Shown: positions 11,595 to 23,583, counted from the first letter of the stretch. The stretch is DNA of 64,000 nucleotides from Dioscorea cayenensis subsp. rotundata (GCF_009730915.1 NC_052489.1:28451916-28515915), one strand, 5' to 3'. Numbers and translations: made by a program. Notes: generated by a model not told the origin, from the sequence alone.

Positions 11595-14435
11595 CATCTG
11601 GTTTTAGTTTCTTTGTGGTTTTGTATCTTATTTGGTTCTTGTTCATAAGCTTAGATATCTTAGTTTGACATTTTTTTTTCTTTTTCGATTTCTTGATGTA
11701 TTTTTTTACGTACGTGGTTGCTGATTGCCCGAGTGAGTGTTTTATAATGAAGAACAAGTTGAGAGGATGATATTAGATCATTTATATATATTGAAGAAGC
11801 TTTCTCGTTCTGCGTTTCTTTTATTTTTATTTTTTAAAGTTCTCTTATTCGGACTGGTTCTATGGTTTCTTTTAAATCTAAGTGAGAATTTTTCCTAAGT
11901 GCGGTTTTTCCAAAGAGTTTCTTAATCCGGCTAAATTTTCAATAAAAGATTCAGCATAGTTTATGCATCCTAGAAATCTTTGTATTTGCTTTTGATCTTT
12001 TAGCTCATCTGGAAATGTTTCAATTTCCTCTAAAATGCATGTGAAGTTGCAATTCAATTCCTGATCGAGTCTAATAGCAATGCTAAGAATTCAATCTTTG
12101 TTTTCTTTATTTCAGCTTTTGGTGTTGTCATGGAATATTTGCATGCAATTTAAACAGTTCTATTATTTGCTAATTGTTTAAGCAATAATCTTGAACAATA
12201 AAAGAGAATCAAAGAAAGCTTTCGTGATCAACAACATATATATATATATATATATAGGTATGTATGTGTATGTGTTTTCTTTTGTTATTTGCTTAATTCT
12301 GCAACTTGTTAATTTCCTCATCCAATCTTAGTACTAGCTCCTTGAATTGAAGCTCACTGTTCAATTCTTTTAGAAATCTTTCATATCATATTTTTTCGCA
12401 ACCTCACACATAAGTTCCACATGCCAATTAAACTGTTTCTGACAAACTTTTATTCCATTAGGTTTGCCTGAAGCTTAGTTATTATACGTAATTCTCTTTA
12501 CGTTTGCTCAGCATGTTCCTCATTTGTTTGTACATCCTGGTATATATATATATATACTTAGAGATACCATGAACATATCCTCGGAGAAAAAAAAAATTCA
12601 CCAAATTAGGGTTTGTTCAAGTATTTCTATTCACAATATAGATCTCTTGTTCTTGTATGTTTTTGTGTATTTATCTGTCCTTAAACTTAAGTACAACGAA
12701 ATTTTTTTTTACATAACATTATTAGTGATTATATGTTTGTAACTATTAGAGAAACTACTTGTCCGGCATCAATTAATTTGATAAATTTTGATTTCAATAT
12801 ATTTATATGAGTTTATTAACCTATTAGCTTAAACTTTTGGGTAGAATTAGGTTAATATTCTATGTTTTATGTTTAACCTATATATATACACAATTCTATT
12901 ATTGTATTGAATGTTGAGGTTTAGTATAATATTTTGGGCTAAGAAGCAATATACTTAAAAGGATACTAATTTGGGTATAATTGAGATGAATGTCAAGCAA
13001 CACTAGAAAGGATTGATTAAGAAATGAATTTATTCAAAATAGAGTGGAAATGATACATATTAATGATGAGTTAAAAGAGAATCTTTTAAGATAATATGTA
13101 CATTTCCTCAAATGATCAGTAGATACCTTTAAGAAAGATGAAAGCTCTTCAAGTGAAGAGTCATAGAAGAGTAAAATTTTGACTTAAAACTTGTATAGTG
13201 GAAAATGATATGTTTGAGCTTAATTTATCTAGTATTTTGGTCTTTTATAGAACAACATAGAAGAAAAAGATTTGTGAACGACCACAAATTGTTGGGACTA
13301 ATATTTGTTGTTGTTAATGATGAAATTTTTGTGTAGTATTTTTACCGGGGTTTTTTTTTTTTGGGAGAATTGTTTAACCATATAGGTCTATCATCTACGC
13401 ACTATGAGTTTGAGGGGGAATGTTTTAGTATATTAATTAAGAAAGTCTGTTGGTACCAAAATATAATTTGTATCTTAGTATATTAGGCGAGCTTACATTT
13501 GGTGTTATTATTAGCTAAAAATAATTTTTGTGTCTCATAATATTGTTATTGGGAAAAATTTTATTTTTAGCTTATATAAGCATCAATCTAGCATTGTATT
13601 GAATGTGGAGGTTTGATGTAATATTTTGGATTATAATTATCTCCTTGATTTGCTTAGTTTGGCATTTTATCTATTATATATAGTATTAGAGTTTGGTTTG
13701 TTTGCAAAATTACTAACTAAATTAGAGTAGCGTGTAGGGAGGCATATTAAAGCAACGGGTTGTCCCGCATTGGTTTATTTTGTAAATATATATTTAATTT
13801 ATAAGTTTAGATCACTCATTCTTTTAGCTTTTCTCCGGTTCAATCAAGTTTGGGTAGTATGTGTGATTTACATCAAATACTAACAAGGCCACACAAAATT
13901 AAGTATTGTGAGTAAATATTCCTTTTAATTTTTTTAACTTTACTCTTTCTTAATTCATGTATTAATGAAGCATGTGTGAGATACTTCATAAGCCTACTAT
14001 TCCATCCGATAGACAACCCTCTGCAACTAGGCAACAAACTCTTGAATTGCTTGTAAGCTAAATATAACATTATACTTGTATATGTATATATTATCATAAA
14101 ATTTAATTATATTTCTCTAAATGTCTGTTAATTTGGTCCCTGCACTTTTATATCATTTTATATATCACCAAATTCTTGTAATATATTGCTTGTTAATGTT
14201 TGAATTGTTTCACATGATCAGCTTGACTTCTTTGTTCCATGAATATATATGTGTAGTTTTTTCAAGAATCTTATTTGTATATATGAAGCTAGCATGTATA
14301 TGTTCTGATTTGAAGCTTTATTTTTCAAAGTTGAAAGTTTAGAGGAATAACTCAATTAATTGATCACTTCTAATTAAATGAGATACGTGGTAATTTTGCA
14401 TGTAGGTTTCCCATGTCCCATGTTGCATGAACACT
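11291..14435 (+). pseudogene. SVP-like MADS-box pseudogene, copy 3 (5' part, runs into gap)
   Basis: The MADS exon relic is 11291-11465. The start codon has become ATA (11291-11293). Relative to copy 2, 23 bases are missing after the codons for NATA, between 11345 and 11346. It carries the same 4-base insertion site as copy 2, here GCTG at 11352-11355, and a further 4-base CTAG-type duplication near 11437. The GLFKKAQEL core is still readable. The following intron is collinear with copy 2: 12170-12610 matches 3470-3830, and 13460-14435 matches 3880-4914, apart from an insertion at about 12640-13450. Homology continues to the edge of the N gap, so the K-box exons, if present, lie in or beyond it. 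Confidence 0.8.
13005..13325 (+). mobile_element. Decayed 3' end of an RTE-type LINE
   Basis: Translation gives a broken version of the conserved C-terminal RTE block: LRNEFIQNRVEMIHIND, then ELKENLLR. It is followed about 200 bases later by a tail of the type seen at the 3' end of plant RTE LINEs (CACAAATTGTTGGGACTAAT, then GTTGTTGTT). Several stops and frameshifts are present. It lies in a roughly 800-bp block of the copy 3 intron that copy 2 lacks. Confidence 0.55.
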
Positions 14436-15435
14436 NNNNNNNNNNNNNNNNNNNNNNNNNNNNNNNNNNNNNNNNNNNNNNNNNNNNNNNNNNNNNNNNN
14501 NNNNNNNNNNNNNNNNNNNNNNNNNNNNNNNNNNNNNNNNNNNNNNNNNNNNNNNNNNNNNNNNNNNNNNNNNNNNNNNNNNNNNNNNNNNNNNNNNNNN
14601 NNNNNNNNNNNNNNNNNNNNNNNNNNNNNNNNNNNNNNNNNNNNNNNNNNNNNNNNNNNNNNNNNNNNNNNNNNNNNNNNNNNNNNNNNNNNNNNNNNNN
14701 NNNNNNNNNNNNNNNNNNNNNNNNNNNNNNNNNNNNNNNNNNNNNNNNNNNNNNNNNNNNNNNNNNNNNNNNNNNNNNNNNNNNNNNNNNNNNNNNNNNN
14801 NNNNNNNNNNNNNNNNNNNNNNNNNNNNNNNNNNNNNNNNNNNNNNNNNNNNNNNNNNNNNNNNNNNNNNNNNNNNNNNNNNNNNNNNNNNNNNNNNNNN
14901 NNNNNNNNNNNNNNNNNNNNNNNNNNNNNNNNNNNNNNNNNNNNNNNNNNNNNNNNNNNNNNNNNNNNNNNNNNNNNNNNNNNNNNNNNNNNNNNNNNNN
15001 NNNNNNNNNNNNNNNNNNNNNNNNNNNNNNNNNNNNNNNNNNNNNNNNNNNNNNNNNNNNNNNNNNNNNNNNNNNNNNNNNNNNNNNNNNNNNNNNNNNN
15101 NNNNNNNNNNNNNNNNNNNNNNNNNNNNNNNNNNNNNNNNNNNNNNNNNNNNNNNNNNNNNNNNNNNNNNNNNNNNNNNNNNNNNNNNNNNNNNNNNNNN
15201 NNNNNNNNNNNNNNNNNNNNNNNNNNNNNNNNNNNNNNNNNNNNNNNNNNNNNNNNNNNNNNNNNNNNNNNNNNNNNNNNNNNNNNNNNNNNNNNNNNNN
15301 NNNNNNNNNNNNNNNNNNNNNNNNNNNNNNNNNNNNNNNNNNNNNNNNNNNNNNNNNNNNNNNNNNNNNNNNNNNNNNNNNNNNNNNNNNNNNNNNNNNN
15401 NNNNNNNNNNNNNNNNNNNNNNNNNNNNNNNNNNN
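14436..15435. other. Assembly gap, exactly 1000 N
   Basis: The round number suggests a placeholder, not a measured length. The left edge is intron of SVP-like copy 3. The right edge is unrelated sequence leading into the Ty3/gypsy element, whose integrase end and second LTR are missing. Confidence 0.95.
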
Positions 15436-15539
15436 TTATTATTATTATTTTTTTAATAATTAACGACAAGAGCTTATTTTTATAAATATAAACAGATTTG
15501 AATAATAATCGAAAACCCAAGACGTGAAACAAGATTTCA

Positions 15540-15900
15540 CTAAACTAAACTCGCCAAATAACCATCTGCACCTTGTAAAATCTTCTGGAAATAGCTGTCT
15601 TCCGCTTGTGTTTCTTTAATTCTCTCCAAGAGCATAGGACGCACCACTAAACTCGTCAAATAACCACCTGCACCTTGTAAAATCACATTTAGCTCCATTC
15701 TTCTCATATCCTCCAGGAGTGGTCTTTGGGATGTAATCAATGCAGCCTACACTGCTAGAAGACTTCCTGCTTAGTGCATCATCCACTACATTTGCCTTCC
15801 CAGGATGATAACTGATAGTCAGATCATAATCCTTTAGCAACTCAAGCCATCTCCTTTGTCTCATGTTCAAATCTCTTTTCTGGGTGAAAATGTATTTAAG
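15540..15900 (-). pseudogene. Gypsy RNase H end and linker remnant
   Basis: Reads [20 protein letters not shown], then [19 protein letters not shown] and DALSRK, the usual end of gypsy RNase H. A frameshift near 15740 moves into a frame reading [20 protein letters not shown], the linker before integrase. A short duplication makes GGYLTSLV and a related GYLASLV appear twice (15540-15680). The expected integrase zinc finger is not reached before the element ends. Confidence 0.8.
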
Positions 15901-16445
15901 GCTCTTGTGATCCGTAGAACACCCTCACAAGCCTCTCCATACAAATAATGCTCCGAATCTCGTGAGCGAAGATCACCGCCGCTAACTCCAAGTCATGAGT
16001 AGGATAGTTCACCTCAAAACGGCTTCAATCGCTGGATGTAGTAAGCCACCACATGACCATTCTCGCATCAATACACACCCAAGACCGGTTTTACAAGCAT
16101 CATCAGAATAGTAAACCCTTCACCATGAGACTGAAGTGTGAGAATAGGTGCAGACACCAACCGATGCTTCAACTCTGGAAACTCGTCAGACCGATCGTAC
16201 TCACTCGAAATTTTTGTTTCTTTCCCCGGTAAGCTTTGTTAATGGTGCCGCTAAGACTCGAGAACCCTTCCACAAAACCGCCAGTAGTAACCAGACTAAC
16301 CCCAAAAAGCTACTGAACCTCGCTCACACTAGTTGGCCTCTTCCATTCAACAATTGACTCAACCTTCTTAGGATCAACAGAAATCCCATCCTTGGTTATC
16401 ATACGACTCAAGGAAAGCTACCCCCGTCCCGACCTTAACTCACAC

Positions 16446-16950
16446 TTAGAGAATTTTTGCAAACAATTTTCTCTCTCTCAAGATGCCCAAGATAATCCTC
16501 AAGTGTTCTTCATGTTCTTCCCGCTCTTTGAATACACCGAATATCATCAATAAACACCACGACGTAACCCATCCAAGAAAGGTCGGAAGGTCCGATCTCA
16601 TCAAATCCATAAAAGCCGTAGGGCATTCGCTCAACCCGAAAGGCATCACAAGGAACTCATAATGCCCATAACGAGTGCGAAATGCGGATTTGGACACATC
16701 TTCCCGCTTAATCTTCAATCGGTGGTATCCAGATCAAGATCAATCTTCAAAAATATCTGCGAACCTCAGTAAATCGATCAAAAAAGATCATCTATCCGCG
16801 GTAGTGGATACCGGTTCTTCACTCGCCACCTTGTTCAGCTCCCGATAATCTATGCACAACCGCAAACTACCATCCTTCTTCTTAACAAACAACACCGGAG
16901 CACCCCACGGAGAAACACTAGGACGTATGAGTCCCTTCTCCAGTAATTCC
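16446..16950 (-). pseudogene. Gypsy reverse transcriptase remnant
   Basis: In order on the - strand: [19 protein letters not shown] followed by IDYRELNKV (about 16920-16835), AFRTRYGHYEFLVMPFGLS (about 16690-16620), then GYVVVFIDDI at about 16570-16540. That last motif is the catalytic box, with FIDD where YVDD/FIDD is expected. Frame changes between these blocks show it is dead. Confidence 0.85.
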
Positions 16951-17149
16951 TCAAGTTGCTTTTTTTAACTCCTTCAGCCTCAGCAGTGCCATCCTATAAG
17001 GAGCCTTCGATATGTGGTTCGCTCCCCTGAACCAAATCAATAGCAAATTCAACTTCTCCGTCAAGAGGCAAGCCGTGAAGATCTTCGGGAAAACATCGTA
17101 AAAACTCCCTCACCACTCGGAATATCCTCTAACACCGGCCCCTTCCGAT

Positions 17150-17497
17150 TTGTCTTCCATCACTGCTGTAAGAAATCCCGAGCACCCACCCAAAAAGTAA
17201 TTTCCGAGCTTGTAAGGCGTAAATTACACGAGGCGGTGATGCAGAATCATTCCCTAGAAATGTGAACTCTGCTTCTCCAGGGATTTTAAAAACTACACTT
17301 TTTGCATAACAATCGACTATGGCATGGAATTTAGACAAAAAGTCCATTCCTAAGATAACATCATAGTCAGTCATGCTCATAACATGCAAACGAGCTAGCA
17401 ACTCATGACCAGCAACCATAATGGGGAAATTTTCACATGCTCTATTAAGCACAACTTCAACTCCTAAAGGGGTTGCAACACACAAATCATAATCCAC
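17150..17497 (-). pseudogene. Gypsy aspartic protease region
   Basis: An open stretch reads VATPLGVEVVLNR, then MTDYDVILGMDFLSKFHAI and VDCYAKSVVFKIPGEAEFTF. The DVILGMDFL segment is the conserved second half of plant gypsy retropepsins. The catalytic D(S/T)G box should lie upstream, around 17500-17600, and was not seen intact. Confidence 0.75.
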
Positions 17498-17749
17498 AAA
17501 CTTTATAACAGTGTGGCATGCTTACGTAATAAAAAGCGTATGAGATAAACGAATGCGTAGCTCCGTAATCAAATACATACGCAAGCATACGCAGAGTAAA
17601 CAGCCTAATGTACTCGACACCATCGCATTAGAGGCGTGTGCATCCCTCGTGAGTCATTGCATAAACACGCCTCGGGTCTTTGGGCCTTCCCGTCGCCGAG
17701 TCGAGGGAAGTCGGATGCTCACTAGCTACCTCTTTCCCTGCACGCTGAC

Positions 17750-18680
17750 CTGAAGACGCTTGAGACTTGGGCGCTGACACCTGTCTCGAATCCTGCACAC
17801 TAGATGTCCTCTCGCAGACTGTAAAACCGCCGTGGACACCTCAAGAATACGATGCTCCATACCGCCACACTTGAAACAAGCCCCAGATACGCTCCGCAAC
17901 TGCAGTAGCATGCGAACCTCCATAAGTAGCACATCTCTGTCTATAACGAGGCGGAACAGGTGCAAACCCACGAGACCGCTGTGCTGGTGGCCCATTCACA
18001 GTCTGGGATTCACCTTGTCTCGCCTCCAACCTAGGTTTTCCTCCACTCCGACTCGATGGTTCCTCCGATCACAAAGCTTATATTCCTCTTTTTCTCAAAA
18101 CCTTCTATTTTGATCTTTAGTATCACCCGCACAATGTCCAAAGACTTGGCACGACTCACAACCTCTCGTGATAGCTAGTCAGTGCAAGGCTGCCAACCCC
18201 CTACGAATGTGTGCTCGCAATCCTCATTCAAAAACGTCCCCGGCCCTACTCGATCATCATCTACCGCCTTGGAGCATATCTCGAAAGTCCGCAAATTCCA
18301 TCTCATACTCATCCACCGCTATACCGCCTCGAAAGTGAGATTGATGAACTTCTTCTCAAACCGACCATCTTGTCCCTTGAGAAATATTTTGCAAAAAAGA
18401 GCTTCTCTCAATCGCAACCAAGAACCAAATTGTTTCCCGACGAAAAGTGCGAAGCTCCCTTGATACCAATGATTTGCAGGGGACCCTTGAGCATGTCACA
18501 CACCAAACCTCGCCTTCTTCAATACACTTCATCACGTAGAAAAAGCCTTCTCCATTTCTTCTACCCAAACTTCCACTTCATCCGGATTAGTAGTTCCCTC
18601 GAATGGTGGTGGACCAGATCTTTTGAATTCCATGATGGTTTTCTCCTTAGGCTCCCCGAGGAAAGTGCGAGGGAGGAGGC
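17750..18680 (-). pseudogene. Gypsy gag remnant with zinc knuckle
   Basis: The N-terminal part reads FKRSGPPPFEGTTNPDEVEV followed by WVEEMEK (about 18635-18555), typical of plant gypsy gag. A zinc-knuckle start, CFKCGGMEH, is at about 17881-17853, but the last Cys of CX2CX4HX4C is lost in this frame. The region between is broken by many frameshifts. Confidence 0.75.
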
Positions 18681-19089
18681 TAGAGTGGTGGTGGCGCTGC
18701 TGCCGCCGATGCTCGCCTCTCGATCACGCACTAAGCCTACCACTTCGAACCAAATCCATCAAAGTTTCCTCGGTTATCAACCCTATTAGTCCCTTCCTCA
18801 GCAGGAATTTCAGTGGTTATCATCCTATCACCGAGTCCCCTCCCTCGAGGGGTCCCACCCCTAAAAGAGAGGATCATCCCTATCAAATCACAGAACACTT
18901 CTACTAGTATCTCTACGAGGAGGCATTCCGCAAGGTAAACCCAAATACAATCAGCAAACTCAAACAAAAAGATCCTATCGATTAATAGCACTTAAGGATA
19001 CCAAACTAAACATCCGTCGATCGCCTCTAACACACTAAATCGTAAGATTTTTGCTAGGAAACTAAGATCATAGTTAATTGAAATCAACA

Positions 19090-19102
19090 ACTCTCGATAC
19101 CA
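19090..19102 (-). other. Retrotransposon primer binding site (initiator tRNA-Met type)
   Basis: On the - strand it reads TGGTATCGAGAGT, one inserted base away from the plant initiator tRNA-Met site TGGTATCAGAG. It is 8 bases inside the LTR edge at 19111, the expected position. Confidence 0.7.
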
Positions 19103-20883
19103 CTTAGATTTGTTACGCCCGAACCTAGAGCATTGACAAACGGCCGCGATACCTACAAGGTCGCGACCAAGTAGGGCACGCAAGGCCCTCAAAACCCGTC
19201 TCACACTAGATAAAAACAACATTTAACAAATACATTAACTTTCAAAAACAACATAGAGGCACAATTCCCGATATATAATGGAAGCAAGTAACAAGTGTCT
19301 CACAAGACATTAAACATAAGACATAAGTTATAGGTTCACAACAAGAAAGTTTATTAACTTGAAATATAACTAGGCGGCGACTTTGCTCAACGACCCCGCT
19401 TAAACTGCTCCACCACCCAACCATACTCCCCGATCCGAAGATAGAGAGAACAACTTAATGAGCTTTGGGGAGCCCAAGAAGCAAACCACTAAAAAAATAT
19501 CGGGATCACAAAAATGTTCAATAGTTTCTAAAAGTGTACAAAATGTAACAAAGCGAAATAAATATCAAAAGTGAAATCCGAAATCGTAATTAAATCATAA
19601 CTGAGTTTAGTTTTACCAAAAATAACAAGCATATATGTCCCCCAAACAACTAATGCCAAAAACAAAATATCATAGCTCATTTATTTAAACCTCAGTAACC
19701 CGAGTCGGATTTCGTAACTCATAGGTTTACTCCTCGACCCGATCCGTAATATCATAAGTCGTTATTCTTCACCGACGGAACTAGTTAGTTTCTATGTCGA
19801 AGCACGCGTCGACACCTGGCCGTGTTTAACCCCTGCAGATGTGGTTATTGCATTGTTAATCGGGGACTCACGAATTTCTATACAAAAAATATATCATGTC
19901 CAAAAATTATCAGTCAACACAACAATGAAATTTGGTGATCCCGTTTTTCTAATGAAAATAATTCTAATTATTTCAAAATGAGTTAGATGCCAATATGTGG
20001 TAAGAATAAGTAAAATTTAAAAAAAACAGGTAACCACATTATTTAAAATATAAGTAATCCATAACATAATGGATATTTAAAATTATAAATCAAGATTTAT
20101 GCAACCATTTCAATCTTTAAATAGCCATTGTCTCTAGAAGTTCAAAGTAAAATAAAATAAGAATATATAATATATTAACAGAACAATGACAGTCAAGTTT
20201 AGAATCAATTAAATAAACAAATAAATATATAAATAAAAATCTATAAATTCTGAAGATAATGGTAGATACAATATTTTAACCCAAAACATTTAAACATAAC
20301 ACCATGAATGGTTTTAACAATAAAACCCAAAGTAATTAAATAATTATGTGAATCATTTCGATAATTAGAAATTTATATATACATATATATAGGTTTATAT
20401 GCGGTTTACTTACCTGACTAGCTAACACCAAAACTACAAGCACCACGAAATTAGGCTTCCACATAACACCCTATATTTGAGAGTACATTCCAATGTATTA
20501 AAACGCTAAACATGCTACAAATACACAGAAATATACAGTGGATCAAATTCCTATCCTAACTATCATAACACTTAAAACATCCAACAATCTAATTTATACA
20601 AATGTACACATATTACATATAAATCTGTGTGTTAACTATTTATACATAAAACTTCTCCACTAATCCCTAAGAAATATCTAAAATAATTAATCAATTATAA
20701 TATATATATATATATATATATCTACTGCAGAACCTCAACCAACTTTTTGTTCCATCCATCAAAATTCATTGGAAACTAAAACTAAGCTTTCTTAAAAGAA
20801 ACAATACAATTCATCCATATATATATATATAGAACCTGACTTGCATGAACACATCGATCCAATCCAAAAATTTAATATATATC

Positions 20884-20886
<3 letters not shown>

Positions 20887-20962
<76 letters not shown>
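20887..20962. repeat. (AT)n microsatellite
   Basis: About 75 bases of nearly pure AT dinucleotides, one of the longest in the window. The Ile-Tyr ORF over it is an artefact. Confidence 0.95.
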
Positions 20963-20967
<5 letters not shown>

Positions 20968-21311
20968 AAATTTGTGAGTGCTAAAGGGGACGCCAGCACC
21001 CCTAAATTCCACACTAATTCCAAAAAATAATAATAACAATTTTATTATTATTTTTTTTTTTCAAATCAAGAATATGTTTTTAACACAAAAACAACGTGAT
21101 CATGAACATAGGCAACAATAATTTTTTTTACAAATCAATATAAGAAATTTATTGTTCAATGGCTAGTTTCATCATGAAAAAAAATCAATCCATCAAGTAC
21201 ATAACATAATCCCTAAATAAGTACATTGAACAATACCACGATAAAATCTAGGAGATAAAAAAAAATTTACCACTTAATCCTAGATCTAGGGTGAGAACGC
21301 TTACCTCACAA

Positions 21312-22228
21312 CCAATGATTTAAAAACCGGACCGGACCGGCCGGTTGAACCGGGAACCGGCCGATAAACCGGTCCGATTACTCACATAAAATAGTAAAGA
21401 ACCGGGCCGGCCAATTTATTAATTTAAATTATTTAATTAGTTTATTTATTTTATAATTAAAAAAACTTAAATAAAGTTAATAAACTCATTAACTCGGTCC
21501 AAATTTCAAAAAGGCAAAAAGTCACAAAAATACTTGAAAAACAAAAATACTTGAAGATATTAATATATTATGATTTATTATCATTAATTTATTATAATTA
21601 ACTTATAATTTTACGCTAATCAACAATTAAATCATTAAAAATTAAAGTATTAAAGTATTAAACCAAACATTTCAATGGTTTGGTTTTTTTATTTTTTTAA
21701 TCATTATTGTTGTATACTTGTATACTTATATTTTTATTTAATTCTTTATTTTTTTAATATTTGTTGTATAGTTGTATCCTTGTATATTTGTATTTTAAAA
21801 TTTTTAATTTTATATAAAGTTAAGACTTTGTGACCTTATAAAGGTAATTTAAATTTGCAATATGTAATTTTGTATCTTTATTATTATTTTTTCTTTATTT
21901 TTGAAGTTATTTTTACTTATTTATTATTATTATTTTTAATTTTTTTAAATATTTATTTATTTGAAAAAAATTAAATCCGGTTGAACAATTTTAATAACGT
22001 CAAGAGTTATTAATCAAGAGTTATTCACTAATATGAATGGGCATTTTTGTTGATTTTTTTGAATTTTTATAATTTTATGATTTTTTTGACATTTCTTATT
22101 TTAACAAAAAAATTTAAAAAAATAAAAAAATGTTGGACCCGACGGTCGAACCCGGGTTGAACCCGGTTGAACCGCTGAACCCGGTTAGCTAACCGGGTTC
22201 ACTCAACCGATCCGATTTTTAAATCCTG
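21312..22228. mobile_element. hAT-like MITE with CCGG-rich arms (copy B)
   Basis: The left end reads CAATGATTTAAAAACCGGAC. The reverse-complemented right end reads CAGGATTTAAAAATCGGATC. Flanks CCTCACAA (21304-21311) and CTTCACAG (22229-22236) match at 6 of 8 bases, a worn 8-bp target duplication. Arms are rich in ACCGGTT/CCGGGTT like the element at 9661-10258, and the core is AT-rich with no transposase. Boundaries could be off by one or two bases. Confidence 0.65.
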
Positions 22229-22536
22229 CTTCACAGCGATAATACATAGCCCTCGACGAGAGCATCTCCGTCCCTCACCATCCCAGACCACTACACACCA
22301 AAAAAGAAAAGAAGAAGAAGAGACAAGATCTCTCCCTCTTTCTGAGTCAAAATGCAAATCTAAATCGAGAAAAAGCAAGAGGTGTGGCTAGGGTTTAAAA
22401 ACCTAATAAAAATATAAAAAAATTAAGAAAAAAATAAAAATTTAATAAAAAAAGAAGGTTTCTATTCCTCTTCCGTAACAGCCATGCATGCTAAAAATTT
22501 AAATAAATTAAATTAAAAATGTGTGGGGCCCACACA

Positions 22537-23020
22537 TATTGTCTTTTGATTCGTTTAATTCATTAACAGAAAATTATATTTTTAATCTTTAACTAGTGAA
22601 ATTTTAAAGAGATTGGAAAGTAAAATAAAAGAGTTATTTTTTTAATGAAGATAAAAATTTTAATTAGTTAATGACTCCATTTAGATGCAGTCAATGCAAC
22701 CATCATACAATTTGTAGCGTACTTTGTTACATTTTAAGTAGTGCAGTAGGCATTTTATTTTATTTATTTATTTGATATTTAATTGAAATATTATTTGATA
22801 TACATTTATACAGTGATATATGTACAAAGACTACAAACAAGCTAGTTTAACAAAGAAGTCCTGTTACAGTATTATTACAATTTGTATTAGATAATATTAT
22901 TTTTTTTATTATTGTTTTATTTACAAATATGAATAAGCCACAATCACATGCATGAATTTTAAAATATACTATGCGCCTCTACACAATGTAAGAGATTCGA
23001 TCTTTGATCTTCACTCACAC
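22537..23020. other. Spacer; nothing recognised
   Basis: AT-rich sequence between the gypsy LTR and a small MITE. No ORF or repeat structure is supported. Confidence 0.4.
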
Positions 23021-23023
23021 TCA

Positions 23024-23320
23024 GGCCTTGTTTGGATTGGTTTATTAAAAAAGTGATTTTTTTTTTTTTAGTTTAGTAGAAGTATTTCTGAACAAAAGTG
23101 CTTATCCAGATTAAGTTAAGCATTTTTTGTATTTTCTGTTTGGATTAGCTTTTATGTAGAAGCAGAAGTTGTAAAAATAAGCTAAGAAATTGTTTTTCAG
23201 TTTTTTTACGGCTTCTGCTTTTTCAGAAAAGCCAATACAAACAATTTTTTTGGAACCCAGAAGTGCTTAACATATAAAAAAGCACTTCTTGATTTTCCAA
23301 AAGCCAATCCAAACAAGGCC
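23024..23320. mobile_element. Tourist-like MITE (PIF/Harbinger type), 297 bp
   Basis: Terminal inverted repeats are perfect over 17 bases: GGCCTTGTTTGGATTGG at the left and its complement at the right. Flanking trinucleotides are TCA and TTA, compatible with a worn TTA target duplication. Internal inverted symmetry (AAGTGCTT blocks) suggests a foldback. A diverged relative is at 35477-35799. Confidence 0.8.
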
Positions 23321-23583
23321 TTAGGCGGTTTGAGAAAGAATGCGGCACTAGGCATGATAAATGTTTTAAAAAATATTTTTATTAAATAATAAATTACATG
23401 ATAAAAATAAAAAATATAAATCATTGTTAATAATTACAATAAAATAAAATATTTATCTAAAAAAATCTAGAGATTTGAGTTTTTTTTAATACTGTGTTTA
23501 ATTACTTGATAAGATAATAATATACAGATAGGATAATAATATATAATAGTAAATTAAATTTTCAAACATGATTTTTTTTTAAA

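Larger units (their letters stand above)
15540..22536 (-). mobile_element. Degenerate Ty3/gypsy LTR retrotransposon, one LTR retained
   Basis: Reading on the - strand from high to low coordinate: LTR, primer binding site, gag, protease, reverse transcriptase, RNase H. This PR-RT-RH order and the sequence motifs are those of plant Ty3/gypsy elements, probably a Tekay/Del-like lineage judging by the gag and post-RNase H text. Integrase, chromodomain and the other LTR are absent, lost or hidden in the gap at 14436-15435. Each domain is split by frameshifts or stops, so the element cannot move itself. A hAT-like MITE (21312-22228) lies inside the LTR. The outer LTR boundary is uncertain. Confidence 0.8.
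19111..22536 (-). repeat. Long LTR of the gypsy element, carrying a nested MITE
   Basis: The inner edge is clear: TGTTACGCCC at 19111, right after the primer binding site. The outer edge is placed near the GTGTGGGGCCCACA palindrome at 22521-22536 because it ends in CA, but no inverted terminus or target duplication confirms it. Without the nested MITE the LTR would be about 2.5 kb, long but acceptable for Tekay/Del-type elements. It contains no gene. Confidence 0.5.

Noticed and set aside
14339-15532. Very long open frames over the N block on both strands
   Set aside because: They consist of unknown residues across the assembly gap and carry no information.
17553-18907. Multiple + strand ORFs over the gypsy gag region
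   Set aside because: Antisense shadows; the - strand frames hold gag and zinc-knuckle sequence.
20845-21030. ORF of alternating Ile-Tyr
   Set aside because: A direct translation of an (AT)n microsatellite.
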